From the NCBI GenBank assembly GCA_003352285.1, contig QQVN01000002.1, positions 186,001 through 250,000 of the forward strand: a stretch of DNA of 64,000 bases, read 5' to 3'. The notes under the pieces were generated by a model. It was not told where the DNA came from and did not search any database. It saw only the letters and a list, made by a program, of their open reading frames with translations. Below, piece after piece: positions 42,513 through 51,587 of the stretch. The DNA is from Thermoproteota archaeon (GTDB lineage: Archaea > Thermoproteota > Nitrososphaeria > Nitrososphaerales > Nitrosopumilaceae). The translations under genes and the position numbers were made by a program. Within the stretch, counting starts at the first letter, position 1. Every line of letters starts with the position of its first letter.

Positions 42513-45161
42513 TTGGATAATTCACAAATAGAAAGTTCTATCGGAGAGATCCGCAAGCGAAATGGATCGGTTGTGGCTTTCAATAAAGATAAAATTTCAA
42601 ATGCCATTTACAAGGCATTAGCAGCCACGTCTGAAGCCGACCGTGGTTTAGCAGATCAACTCGCAGAGGGAGTACTAAGAAAATTATTTGAACAAGGATT
42701 TTCTGCTTCACGACCTCCAAGCGTTGAAGATATTCAGGACATGGTAGAGTCAACTTTGATCGAGAACGGTCACAGTGAAATCGCCAAGGCCTACATTTTG
42801 TATAGACATGAACGTAGAAAAGTTAGAGATGAGAAATTCAAGGTTCTTAACACAAAGACATTAGATCCAGTAGCAAAGAAATTTGATCTAAACTGCCTGA
42901 GAGTTTTGGCTTCAAGATATCTCCTACGAAATAACAAAAATGAGATTACCGAAAGTCCCAGTCAAATGTTTGAGCGTGTGGCCATCTTAATTGGCATTGG
43001 AGATTTAATGTACGATGCAGAACTCTTTGCAAAAGATGGTAACAAAAGACAAAACCTCGAAGAGGCAGAAGCATATCTAGATAAACTAGACAGCTTTGAT
43101 TACAAATTCAAGATAGGTGATTACTATCTTAACAAATGGCACTTTAGAGCCATGATTAACCACTACATAACTTTGGCAAACAAAGGTCAGATGAAGCTAA
43201 GCTTCAAAGATCTTCTGACAATGTTAGCTGCAAAGAAACTAGACAGATATGCAGACAGAATCAAAGAATACTATGATCTGATGGTTTCACAAGACTTTCT
43301 GCCAAATTCACCAACAATGATGAACGCTGGTGGACGTTTGGGACAACTATCTGCATGCTTTGTCTTAGACATGCCAGACGATATGGAAAGAATCATGAAA
43401 TCAACATCTGATGCAGCACTAATCTTCAAATCTGGAGGTGGAGTTGGAATCAACTACTCTGATCTTAGACAAGAAGGTGACATTGTAGCATCAACATCTG
43501 GTGTTGCTTCAGGTCCTGTATCCTTCATGAATATTATCAATACAGTCACAGAAGTGGTAAAACAAGGTGGAAAACGCCGTGGTGCCAACATGGGAATTAT
43601 CGAAGCATGGCATCCTGATGTTGAAAAATTCATCACAAACAAGACTCAGCCAGGCGTGCTTGAGAATTTCAATGTAAGTGTTGGAATCTGGGAAGATTTC
43701 TGGCATTCACTTGTAAATACCACAGACGGAAAGTACATGCTTAGAAGCTCACGCAACAGAGCACCAGTTAGAGAAATTAATGCACATCAACTAATTGATC
43801 TAATTGCACTGTCTGCATGGAAGAGTGCCGAACCTGGTTTGATCTTCTTTGATCAAATCAACAAATACAATGTATTTGCAAAAGCAAGAGGCGGACCAAT
43901 CCGTGCAACAAATCCTTGTGGAGAACAAAGCTTGTATCCATACGAATCATGCAACTTGGGTTCCATCAATCTGTCAAATCTTGTAAAACGCAAAGCAGAT
44001 GGTGAATACGAATTTGATTGGCAAAGATATGAAGAAACAATTCGAAAGACAACTCGATTCCTTGACAGCGTCATCGATGTCAATCTGTATCCAGTAAAAG
44101 ACATTGATACTGCATCAAAAGAATCAAGAAGAATTGGATTGGGTGTAATGGGAGTTGCAGATCTACTCTACAAACTACGAATCCCATACAACTCTAAAGA
44201 AGGATATGAAATTCAATCAAAGCTAGCAGAAGCTCTCTCATACTATTCAATGGAAGAGAGTGTTGCATTAGCAAAGTCACGTGGAGAATTCCCACTTTGC
44301 TCAAAGACAGAATATCCAGAAGGAAAGATTCCAATTGCTGGATACTATGAACGTCCAAAAGAGCAACACAGCTTTGAATGGGATGCATTAATCCAAAAGA
44401 TCCAAAAGCACGGAATTAGAAATGTACTGACAACAACTGTCGCTCCCACTGGAACACTATCAATGATTGCAGACTGTTCTAATGGAATGGAACCAATGTT
44501 TGCACTAGTGTTTGAAAAGAGAGTAACTGTTGGTCGCTTCTTTTACACAAACAAAATCATTGAGCAAGCACTCAAAGACAATGGATTGTACAGCGAAGAG
44601 ATACTTGAAAAAATTGCTGACAACTATGGCTCACTCAAAGGAATTCCAGAAATTCCAGAGTGGATGCAAAACATCTTTGTCACAGCAATGGATATTCATT
44701 GGGCTGATCATCTTATGGCCCAAGGAGTATGGCAAGAGTGGATTGGAAATGCAATCGCTAAAACAATTAACATGCCATACGATGTGACTGCAGATGACGT
44801 CAAAGCAGCATATCTCCTAGCACATGAGCTTGGCTTGAAAGGCATCACAGTTTATCGTGATGGTTCCAGACACAAACAAGTTCTTCACATGACTAGTGAA
44901 AAGGCTGAAAAAATATTCACAGTAACTCCAAGCAACTATGTCACTGACTATGTGTCAAATGCACTAGCAAACCAATACGTAAAAACCCAAGTACAAGACG
45001 CCTTGAAACTCAAAACACCAGAAGAGACGCCTGTTGAGCAGAATCTATCTGAGGAGACATCTGAGGAAAACCTTTGCCCAACATGCAAGAACAATTTGGT
45101 GTTCGTTGAGGGTTGCAGTATCTGCATAGAATGCGGATTCAGCGGCTGTACATCAGGCTAG
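42513..45161 (+). CDS. nrdJ: B12-dependent ribonucleotide reductase (class II)
   Basis: The 882-residue protein has an N-terminal ATP-cone (about 10-100, VVAFNKDKISNAIYKAL) followed by the reductase barrel. Active-site landmarks: NPCGEQSLYPYESCNLG with the radical Cys region, SACFVLDMPDD, and APTGTLSMIADCSNGMEP. The C-terminus ends in CPTC...CIECGFSGC, Cys pairs for re-reduction of the active site. It makes dNTPs with adenosylcobalamin and needs no oxygen or iron radical subunit. TTG start with a strong RBS. It is probably regulated by the upstream gene. Confidence 0.95.
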   Translation: MDNSQIESSIGEIRKRNGSVVAFNKDKISNAIYKALAATSEADRGLADQLAEGVLRKLFEQGFSASRPPSVEDIQDMVESTLIENGHSEIAKAYILYRHERRKVRDEKFKVLNTKTLDPVAKKFDLNCLRVLASRYLLRNNKNEITESPSQMFERVAILIGIGDLMYDAELFAKDGNKRQNLEEAEAYLDKLDSFDYKFKIGDYYLNKWHFRAMINHYITLANKGQMKLSFKDLLTMLAAKKLDRYADRIKEYYDLMVSQDFLPNSPTMMNAGGRLGQLSACFVLDMPDDMERIMKSTSDAALIFKSGGGVGINYSDLRQEGDIVASTSGVASGPVSFMNIINTVTEVVKQGGKRRGANMGIIEAWHPDVEKFITNKTQPGVLENFNVSVGIWEDFWHSLVNTTDGKYMLRSSRNRAPVREINAHQLIDLIALSAWKSAEPGLIFFDQINKYNVFAKARGGPIRATNPCGEQSLYPYESCNLGSINLSNLVKRKADGEYEFDWQRYEETIRKTTRFLDSVIDVNLYPVKDIDTASKESRRIGLGVMGVADLLYKLRIPYNSKEGYEIQSKLAEALSYYSMEESVALAKSRGEFPLCSKTEYPEGKIPIAGYYERPKEQHSFEWDALIQKIQKHGIRNVLTTTVAPTGTLSMIADCSNGMEPMFALVFEKRVTVGRFFYTNKIIEQALKDNGLYSEEILEKIADNYGSLKGIPEIPEWMQNIFVTAMDIHWADHLMAQGVWQEWIGNAIAKTINMPYDVTADDVKAAYLLAHELGLKGITVYRDGSRHKQVLHMTSEKAEKIFTVTPSNYVTDYVSNALANQYVKTQVQDALKLKTPEETPVEQNLSEETSEENLCPTCKNNLVFVEGCSICIECGFSGCTSG

Positions 45162-45185
45162 AAAACAAGCATTAGAAACATTACA

Positions 45186-45278
45186 GTTATCGTATGTAAC
45201 GAGGTAGTGGGGACAATACTTCCTCCATAAAAGAAGTAGAACCTCCAAGATATCGATCTCGTTATGTATAATGATAAC
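45186..45278 (+). ncRNA. Structured RNA element, copy A of a tandem pair
   Basis: Copy A folds by eye into an outer stem TAACGAG/CTCGTTA (45197-45203 with 45258-45264), an inner stem GGGG/CCTC (45209-45212 with 45242-45245), and an apical hairpin ACTTC/GAAGT (45218-45222 with 45233-45237). GTTATC/GATAAC (45186-45191 with 45273-45278) can close it further. The 5' loop GGTAGTG and a run of 21 nt at 45238-45258 are shared exactly or nearly with copy B, 83 nt downstream. No coding frame explains it. I do not recognise a known RNA family. Confidence 0.6.
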
Positions 45279-45348
45279 AGACCAGGGTAGTGAGGACAAT
45301 GTTCCTTATTATGGAAGGACAGAACCTCCAAGATATCGATCCTGGTCT
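45279..45348 (+). ncRNA. Structured RNA element, copy B of a tandem pair
   Basis: Copy B folds by eye into AGACCAGG/CCTGGTCT (45279-45286 with 45341-45348), GAGG/CCTC (45292-45295 with 45325-45328), and a bulged hairpin starting GTTCCTT and ending AAGGAC (45301-45307 with 45315-45320). Compared with copy A, the outer stem differs at several positions but stays paired, and G-U becomes A-U in the inner stem. The loop sequences do not change. This is the pattern of a conserved RNA structure. It lies between nrdJ and the gene at 45457. Confidence 0.6.
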
Positions 45349-45456
45349 CTAACCCATCATATCAACTGACTGTAACTGTAATAAACTATCCCAATCTATA
45401 TTCTCGATTAAAAGTATCACAACTTTTTTACCTCTCTTTTTTCACAGCCAAGAACT

Positions 45457-46569
45457 GTGAATAAGATCATTATTGGCGGCATCTCTGCTGCTGTAATTAT
45501 TGGAATTGCTGCAGCATTTGCATTAATGCCATCCCAACCAAATTCCAATCAATCAACTAATGAAAAATTAGGATTGGTCATCAATACACCATTAACAACT
45601 ACAACCCTGCCAGAATTAGATGAGATCTATTCACAAGCAGCTTCCACAGGCATTGGAAGAAGTAATGTCTACATGTTTTGGGATATGATAGAACCTGAAA
45701 AGGGTCAGTTTGATTGGAAGCAGTCAGACATTATCATGAGCTTTAATAAAAAAAATAATCTCAAAGTTACTCTTTACTTTTCAATTGTAAACGGAAAAAC
45801 ACTTGGACCATTTCCTGACTGGATAGGAAAACCAAGCTTGATCACAGTATCAGAAGACAATGTGGTAAATGTTCTTGATGCAGTACTATCAAGATATGAC
45901 ATCATTGATACCCTGATTATATCTGGTGACACAGATGAGCACTTTAGATACAAAGAAGGAGAAATTCCAATCTATCGAGACCTCTTTAACAATGTCTATG
46001 ATAGAATCAAGGAAAAACACCCAGATGTAAAAATTGGAAACTCTTTTGCCTTGCATAATGTTCTCAACAAAAATATCGAAAATGTAGTAAAGGAATTGTC
46101 CATAGGCGATTTTGTTGCATTTAGCTATTTCCCAGTAGATGCATTAAATGAGATAGTAAAAACTCCATATCAAGCAAGAGCAGACCTAGACAAGGCATTT
46201 GAGCTTGCACAAAACAAGCAGGTTGCACTCTTTGAGATAAGCTGGAGTACATCTAGTCACGTAGAAGGAAACGAATTTGATCAAACACAATTTGTAAATC
46301 AAGTGTACGAATTTTTCAACGAAAATGAAAATCAAATCGAGTTTGTAACATGGTATAGGATGTATGATAGACCAGATGGTAGCTGTATAATTAATGCAGA
46401 AGAACTAGAGGGTGCAGTTTCAGTAGGTGGAGGTTCAGGTTTTGGTAGTAGTGAATTTGTTGCAGAACGACTAGGAAATTATATCTGTAGTGCAGGTCTG
46501 ATAAGTGAAGATGGAAACGAAAAACCATCATGGAATGAATTTAAAAAAGAGATCTCAGCGTTGTCTTAA
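45457..46569 (+). CDS. Membrane-anchored TIM-barrel, glycoside-hydrolase-like protein
   Basis: GTG start; 370 residues with an N-terminal helix (about 4-24) as anchor or signal. The rest reads as a TIM barrel of glycoside-hydrolase style: SNVYMFWDMIEPEKGQFDW, LIISGDTDEHFRYKEGEIPIYRDLF, and VALFEISWSTSSHVEG, where Glu near the end of strands could be catalytic. The substrate is unknown. It may act on surface glycans. The next gene, Nep1, starts 3 bp after its stop, although the functions do not match. Confidence 0.8.
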   Translation: MNKIIIGGISAAVIIGIAAAFALMPSQPNSNQSTNEKLGLVINTPLTTTTLPELDEIYSQAASTGIGRSNVYMFWDMIEPEKGQFDWKQSDIIMSFNKKNNLKVTLYFSIVNGKTLGPFPDWIGKPSLITVSEDNVVNVLDAVLSRYDIIDTLIISGDTDEHFRYKEGEIPIYRDLFNNVYDRIKEKHPDVKIGNSFALHNVLNKNIENVVKELSIGDFVAFSYFPVDALNEIVKTPYQARADLDKAFELAQNKQVALFEISWSTSSHVEGNEFDQTQFVNQVYEFFNENENQIEFVTWYRMYDRPDGSCIINAEELEGAVSVGGGSGFGSSEFVAERLGNYICSAGLISEDGNEKPSWNEFKKEISALS

Positions 46570-46571
46570 AC

Positions 46572-47237
46572 ATGCTGTCATTAATAATTGCAGAATCATC
46601 ACTTGAGCTAGTCCCACGAGAATTACAATCACATATCTCAATTAAATCTCATGCAAAAAAATTAGGAAAATATCCCTCAGAGATATTATTGGATAATTCA
46701 TGGCATTTTGCTGCAATGAAAGGACTAGAAAATGAAATTAAACGCGGCAGGCCAGATATTGTTCATCTGTGTTTGCTAGCTGCAACAAGCATTCCATTGT
46801 ACCATGAAAATGAAATTGAAATTTACGTGCATACAGTTGATAACAAAGTTATCATTCTTGGAGATAACGTAAGACTACCAAAATCTTATCACAGATTTGC
46901 AGGAATTATAGAAAAATTGTTCAAAGACAAAGTAATCAAAACAGATGATTCTGTATTGATGGAGCTAAAAAAGATGACATTTGATGAATTAATCGAAATG
47001 ATAGAGCCAAAAAGTGTAATTGCATTATCACCAGATGGAATGCCAAGCAATTACCAATCAGTAGGCAAAGAACTAGATGATTCATGTCTTATAGTCGGTG
47101 GTTTCCAAAAAGGAGCATTTTCAGATGAAATAACTCAACACATTGATAGGACCTACTCGATAGGGGAGCAATCATTTGAAGCTCATGTTGTGATTAGTAG
47201 GATCCTATACGAGTATGAAAAAACAATTTTTATGTAG
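46572..47237 (+). CDS. nep1: 16S rRNA pseudouridine N1-methyltransferase Nep1
   Basis: The 221 residues have the Nep1/Emg1 SPOUT pattern: LSLIIAESSLELVPRELQSH, ILLDNSWHFAAMKGLENEIKRGRPDIVHLCLLAATSIPLY, NVRLPKSYHRFAGIIEKLF, and a C-terminal VGGFQKGAFSDEI knot region. It methylates N1 of a pseudouridine in small-subunit rRNA and helps ribosome assembly. It is followed by tRNA-Gly and ribosome-related genes. The gap to the preceding gene is 3 bp. Confidence 0.95.
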   Translation: MLSLIIAESSLELVPRELQSHISIKSHAKKLGKYPSEILLDNSWHFAAMKGLENEIKRGRPDIVHLCLLAATSIPLYHENEIEIYVHTVDNKVIILGDNVRLPKSYHRFAGIIEKLFKDKVIKTDDSVLMELKKMTFDELIEMIEPKSVIALSPDGMPSNYQSVGKELDDSCLIVGGFQKGAFSDEITQHIDRTYSIGEQSFEAHVVISRILYEYEKTIFM

Positions 47238-47259
47238 GCTGTAGAGTTTGCTTCCTTAT

Positions 47260-47333
47260 GCAGTCATAGTATAGCCTGGTTAGTATTCGGGGTTTCCAAC
47301 CCTGTGACGCGGGTTCGAATCCCGCTGACTGCA
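47260..47333 (+). tRNA. tRNA-Gly (anticodon TCC)
   Basis: The acceptor stem GCAGTCA/TGACTGC closes a cloverleaf. The D arm contains AGCCTGGTTAGT, the anticodon stem is CGGGG/CCCTG with loop TTTCCAA (anticodon TCC), and the T arm is GCGGG-TTCGAAT-CCCGC. The discriminator base is A at 47333. CCA is not encoded. No intron is visible. It lies between Nep1 and the Rpp21 gene. Confidence 0.95.
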
Positions 47334-47384
47334 TACTAAATTTTGAATAGATCAATTTTTTAAATTATAGAATATTGTTTTTGT

Positions 47385-47693
47385 GTGAAGTTAGATCTTA
47401 GAGAAATAGCATTAAACCGTATGAGGACGTTAGTTCAAATTGCAATTGACAATGCAAAGACTGATCCAGTGCTCTCTCAAAGACAGGCATTACTTGCTAG
47501 AAAAATAAGCATGAGGCATAAAATCCGGATGCCATATGAGCTTAGAATGGCCTTTTGCAAAAAATGTAAAAGCTTTATCGCACCGGGAATAAATTCAAAG
47601 ATTCGGGTAGGAAGATCTTCAATTAAATCAGTAAGAATAACTTGCAACTTTTGTGGCCATACTTACAGAAAAATTATTCCTCCTCGATCTTGA
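47385..47693 (+). CDS. rnp4: RNase P protein component 4 (Rpp21/Rpr2)
   Basis: GTG start; 102 residues. Two N-terminal helices (LREIALNRMRTLVQIAIDNAK, LARKISMRHKIRMP) are followed by the zinc ribbon CKKCKSF..CNFCGHTYRK, the Rpp21 signature. It is a protein subunit of RNase P that helps trim tRNA 5' ends. It lies just downstream of a tRNA gene. A short transcript start may overlap the tRNA region. Confidence 0.93.
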   Translation: MKLDLREIALNRMRTLVQIAIDNAKTDPVLSQRQALLARKISMRHKIRMPYELRMAFCKKCKSFIAPGINSKIRVGRSSIKSVRITCNFCGHTYRKIIPPRS

Positions 47694-47760
47694 GTCTATT
47701 ATAACCAACTAGGCACAATCCCTCAATGATTTATAAGACCATACGAGAGTTTTTCACTCT

Positions 47761-48213
47761 ATGGCAAAGGTCTATGACGTACCAGCTGATATGTTGATTA
47801 GCAGATTAGCAGATATTCTAAAAAATGAAGATATTCCAGCACCAGAATGGGCCTCATTTGTTAAGACCGGAGCACATGCTGACAAACCTCCTCAAGACAA
47901 AGATTGGTGGCATACTAGATGTGCATCGATTTTAAGAAAAATCTACTTGCACGGACCAGTTGGTGTTAATGAACTATGTAAGGAATACGGCGGAGGAAAG
48001 CCATTGGGATATGGAGCAAGACACCACAAAGATGCAAGTGGCGCAATTATTAGAAATGCAATTCACGGATTAGAAAAATTAGGTTATCTTGATAAAGTAG
48101 AGAAGAAAGGAAGAGTTGCATCAAAACAAGGAATGCAAAAACTAGACAAGCTAGCAACTGAAATCCTCAAAGAATTATCTGCTGAAAAACCAGAATTGAA
48201 AGTTTATTCATAG
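47761..48213 (+). CDS. rps19e: Ribosomal protein S19e
   Basis: The 150-residue protein has the S19e pattern: VYDVPADMLISRLADILKNEDIPAPEWASFVKTGAHADKPPQDKDWWHTRCASILRKIYLHGPVGVNELCKEYGG, then HHKDASGAIIRNAIHGLEKLGYL. It is found only in archaea and eukaryotes and is required for small-subunit maturation. PDCD5 follows 7 bp later, a conserved archaeal pairing. Confidence 0.97.
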   Translation: MAKVYDVPADMLISRLADILKNEDIPAPEWASFVKTGAHADKPPQDKDWWHTRCASILRKIYLHGPVGVNELCKEYGGGKPLGYGARHHKDASGAIIRNAIHGLEKLGYLDKVEKKGRVASKQGMQKLDKLATEILKELSAEKPELKVYS

Positions 48214-48220
48214 TGATTAA

Positions 48221-48508
48221 ATGAGTTATCCAAATTCGGATGAATCTGAAAATCAAGACAATCCAAGCGAGGCAGAGATTTCAGCCCAAAAGGAAATCAT
48301 TCTAAAACAAATTCTTGACTCAGAAGCAAGACTTCGCTTAAACAATGTTAGGATGGTTAAACCAGATCTTGCAGGAATGATTGAAAACTATATCATTGGC
48401 ATGGCATCACAGGGAAAGATTAGATCCCCCATCACAGACGATCAGCTAAAACAGATACTATTATCCACCCAGCAACCCAAACGAGATTTCAAGATAAATC
48501 GTCGCTAA
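48221..48508 (+). CDS. PDCD5/TFAR19-family DNA-binding protein
   Basis: The 95-residue, mostly helical protein shows the core QILDSEARLRLNNVRMVKPDLAGMIENYIIGMASQGKIRSPITDDQLKQILL and a basic tail QPKRDFKINRR. Family members bind nucleic acid or chaperonin; the archaeal function is unclear. It is 7 bp after S19e, so the two are probably in one transcript, with a ribosome-linked role. Confidence 0.93.
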   Translation: MSYPNSDESENQDNPSEAEISAQKEIILKQILDSEARLRLNNVRMVKPDLAGMIENYIIGMASQGKIRSPITDDQLKQILLSTQQPKRDFKINRR

Positions 48509-48542
48509 GAAAATATAATTAGGGGAAAATCAGAGTAACCTC

Positions 48543-49613
48543 ATGAAAGCAGTAGTCTATGAAGAATATGCTCCTGATGATAATTATGCTAAAATTCTTA
48601 AAGTAAAAGATATTGATGATCCAAAACCAAAATCAAACGAAGTAGTTTTAAAACTAAAGGCAGCAGCTCTCAATTATAACGATATTTGGGGAATGAGAGG
48701 CGTACCTATTGCAATCCCATTACCACATATTTCTGGTTCTGATGCAGCAGGTGACGTAGTTGCTGTTGGAGAAGATGTTACAAATTTCAAGGTCGGAGAT
48801 AGAGTAGTTTCTCACTCAAATCTTGCATGTAGAGTATGTGAATTATGTACCTCTGGTAGAGAGTATGACTGTACCAAAAGACAAGTCTGGGGATTCCAGA
48901 CAGGTCCATTATGGGGAGCATACAGTGAACTAGTTCATTTACCAGAGACAAACGTTTCAAAAATTCCTGAAGGTGTGTCATATGAAGATGCAGCAGCAGC
49001 TTCCATGACAATTCTAACATCATGGCACATGTTAGTAGGCAGAGCAAAAATCACACCAGGACAAACTGTTCTTATCATGGGTGGTGGTTCTGGAGTAGGA
49101 AGTTTTGGTATTCAAATTGCTAAACTTTACAACTGTACTGTAATTGCAACTGCAAGTCCAGATAAACTGGACAAGTGTAGAGAATTAGGAGCAGATTATG
49201 CAGTAGATCACAGAAAAGATGACTGGAACAAAGAAGTCTATAAAATTACTAAAGAGATTGCATCAAAAACTGGTGTAAGACCAGGAATTGATCTTACCTT
49301 TGATCACATTGGTCAGACTCACTTTAACAAACAATTGACTCTACTAAACTATGGTGGTACCCTAGTTTCTTGTGGAGCAACAACCGGTTATGATGCTCAA
49401 ATTGATCTTAGACACATATTCTTCAAAGGAATCAATGTCTTAGGTTCAACTCAAGGAACAAAAGCAGAGATGGAGCAAGGATTGTACTGGATGGGTAAGG
49501 GCAAGATTAAAGCTGAAATCGATTCAATATACACATTTGAGCAAGCTGCAGAGGCACATACCAAAATGCTTCAAGGTAAATTCTTTGGCAAAATCTTAAT
49601 GAAACCAGAGTAG
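48543..49613 (+). CDS. Zinc-type MDR alcohol dehydrogenase/enoyl reductase-like protein
   Basis: The 356-residue protein is a medium-chain reductase. Structural zinc Cys residues are visible in CRVCELCTSGREYDC (about 97-111), and the NAD(P) site GGGSGVGSFGIQIA is at about 180-193. The usual catalytic-zinc GHE is GSDAAG, so alcohol oxidation may not be its job; some such proteins reduce enoyl- or acryloyl-CoA. I cannot decide the substrate. It is cytoplasmic, alone in its transcription unit or with Sua5 20 bp downstream. Confidence 0.88.
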   Translation: MKAVVYEEYAPDDNYAKILKVKDIDDPKPKSNEVVLKLKAAALNYNDIWGMRGVPIAIPLPHISGSDAAGDVVAVGEDVTNFKVGDRVVSHSNLACRVCELCTSGREYDCTKRQVWGFQTGPLWGAYSELVHLPETNVSKIPEGVSYEDAAAASMTILTSWHMLVGRAKITPGQTVLIMGGGSGVGSFGIQIAKLYNCTVIATASPDKLDKCRELGADYAVDHRKDDWNKEVYKITKEIASKTGVRPGIDLTFDHIGQTHFNKQLTLLNYGGTLVSCGATTGYDAQIDLRHIFFKGINVLGSTQGTKAEMEQGLYWMGKGKIKAEIDSIYTFEQAAEAHTKMLQGKFFGKILMKPE

Positions 49614-49632
49614 TAAAAATAAAAACTAATTC

Positions 49633-50673
49633 TTGTCAAAAACAAAAATAATTAAAATAAATCCAAAGAATCCTCAGATAAACAAAATTCGTCAAGCTGC
49701 ATTAATTATCAAAAACGGTGGAACGGTTGCTTTTCCAACTGAAACTGTTTATGGTCTTGGCGCAAATGCACTAAATACAAAGGCAGTAAAAAAAATTTTC
49801 AAAGCAAAAAAAAGACCTGCTGATAATCCGTTAATTGTTCACATAAACAAGTATGATGATCTGCAAATCCTAACTGACAAAATCCCACCATTAACCAAAA
49901 AAATTACGCGCAAATATTGGCCAGGACCTCTAACAATCCTTGTAAAAAAATCAAAAAATGTACCTGATACTACCACTGGTGGCCAAAAAACAGTAGCAGT
50001 ACGTATTCCCTCAAACAAAATTGCACGATTATTGATAAAAGAATCTGGTGTTCCAGTTGCAGCCCCATCTGCCAATTTATTTGGAAAACCTAGTCCAACT
50101 TCTGCTAAACACGTAATAGATGATCTTTATGGAAGAGTTGATGCCATAATCGATGGAGGTACTACAGACATTGGTCTAGAGTCTACGGTTCTAGACATTA
50201 CAAAAAAAGTTCCAATCTTGTTAAGGCCTGGAAAAATTACAAAAGAGAATCTTCAAGGAATAATAAAAATAAAACTAGATCAAAGCCTTACTGGAAAACG
50301 TACAAAGATTTCAAAGCCAAGATCTCCTGGAATGAAATACAAGCATTATACTCCTAACGCACGAGTAATTTTATTAAAAAACTCTATCAAAAATATTGAT
50401 CAAAGAATTTTAGAGCTTGTCAAAAGGTACCAAAATAAGAAAAAAAGAGTTGGTATAGTTACCACACAGAAAAACAAGAAATACAAATCAAATCTAACTC
50501 TTTTTCTTGGGACAGATCCCAAAGAAATTGCAAAAAATTTGTTTTCTGTATTTCGAAAGTTTGATAGCCAAAAAATTGACATCCTCATAATACAAGAGAT
50601 TGCTGATAATGACTTGGGTTTTGCTATAATGAATAGATTAAACAAGGCAGCATACCAAGTAATCACAAAATAA
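49633..50673 (+). CDS. sua5: Sua5/YrdC-type threonylcarbamoyl-AMP synthase
   Basis: TTG start; 346 residues. The YrdC core (about 1-215) contains KNGGTVAFPTETVYGLGANA, KRPADNPLIVHI, and PVAAPSANLFGKPSPTSA. The C-terminal Sua5 domain (about 220-346) follows SPGMKYKHYTPNARVILL. It makes threonylcarbamoyl-AMP for the t6A modification of tRNA. Length and both domains are intact. The gap to the upstream MDR gene is 19 bp. Confidence 0.95.
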   Translation: MSKTKIIKINPKNPQINKIRQAALIIKNGGTVAFPTETVYGLGANALNTKAVKKIFKAKKRPADNPLIVHINKYDDLQILTDKIPPLTKKITRKYWPGPLTILVKKSKNVPDTTTGGQKTVAVRIPSNKIARLLIKESGVPVAAPSANLFGKPSPTSAKHVIDDLYGRVDAIIDGGTTDIGLESTVLDITKKVPILLRPGKITKENLQGIIKIKLDQSLTGKRTKISKPRSPGMKYKHYTPNARVILLKNSIKNIDQRILELVKRYQNKKKRVGIVTTQKNKKYKSNLTLFLGTDPKEIAKNLFSVFRKFDSQKIDILIIQEIADNDLGFAIMNRLNKAAYQVITK

Positions 50674-50724
50674 CCAACTACAATCACCAAAATCTTAATG
50701 TGGCTAAATGATTAGAGTTACATT

Positions 50725-51585
50725 ATGTCTAGGCTCTTTCGCAGTCTTATCTTTGTTCCAGGAAACAACGAACGCTTTTTGGAAAAAGCAAAATCAATGA
50801 CTGCTGATATTGTCTGCTTTGATCTTGAGGACTCTGTTCCTGAAAATGAAAAGAATAATGCTCGAAATTTGATCAAAAATGCCCTAAAATCAAGGTCTGA
50901 ATACAAACCTGCAGTATATGTCAGAACGAATTCTCCTATATCTGGAAAAATTCCAAAAGATCTTGATTCTGTAATCCAAAAAGGGATTGATGGAATCGTA
51001 ATCCCAAAGGTAAACAACACAAAAGAACTCAAAAAAATTGAAAAAATTCTTTTGAAAATAGAAAAAAAACGTAAGATAACACCCATCCAAATTATACCAT
51101 CCATTGAAAGTGCAGAAGGCGTGGTTAATTGCTATGAAATATCTTCTGCCTCAAAACGTGTCTGTGCCATAGTCTTTGGAGTGTTTGATCTACTAAATGA
51201 TATGGGAATAGAATATACAAAACAACCTGAGGGAGCAAAATATGCCAGATCAAAAGTTTCACTTGATGCAAAAGCTGCTGGCATAGCATCAATTGATGCC
51301 ATATGGCAGGATCTTAAAGACAAAGAAGGACTAGTTGAGGACTGTAAAATTGGAAAAAGTTTGGGATATTCTGGAAAAAGCTTAATCCATCCAGATCAAA
51401 TTGAAATTACTCATGAAATATTCTATCCAAGCAAACCAGAAATTGATTGGGCAGAAAAAGTTTGTCAGGTATATCTTGAATCGACTAAGAAAGGAAAAGG
51501 AGCGACAACAGTTGAGGGAAAAATGATAGATGAGGTTCACTATAAGCAAGCTAAAGCTTTACTTGAATTAATTAAAAAGCAATAA
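50725..51585 (+). CDS. HpcH/HpaI-family CoA ester lyase (citrate lyase beta-like)
   Basis: The 286-residue protein begins RSLIFVPGNNERFLEKAKSMTADIVCFDLEDSVP, the metal-binding and substrate region of the citrate lyase beta/malyl-CoA lyase family. IQIIPSIESAEGVVNCYEI and GKSLIHPDQIEITHEIF follow. It probably cleaves or forms malyl- or citramalyl-CoA-type esters. The physiological substrate in this lineage is not known. It converges with the Lrp-like gene. Confidence 0.9.
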   Translation: MSRLFRSLIFVPGNNERFLEKAKSMTADIVCFDLEDSVPENEKNNARNLIKNALKSRSEYKPAVYVRTNSPISGKIPKDLDSVIQKGIDGIVIPKVNNTKELKKIEKILLKIEKKRKITPIQIIPSIESAEGVVNCYEISSASKRVCAIVFGVFDLLNDMGIEYTKQPEGAKYARSKVSLDAKAAGIASIDAIWQDLKDKEGLVEDCKIGKSLGYSGKSLIHPDQIEITHEIFYPSKPEIDWAEKVCQVYLESTKKGKGATTVEGKMIDEVHYKQAKALLELIKKQ

Positions 51586-51587
51586 TT

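Noticed and set aside
45186-45348. tRNA or C/D box RNA reading of the tandem element
   Set aside because: No T-loop TTCRANTC, no acceptor stem of tRNA length, and no paired C (RTGATGA) and D (CTGA) boxes at the expected places.
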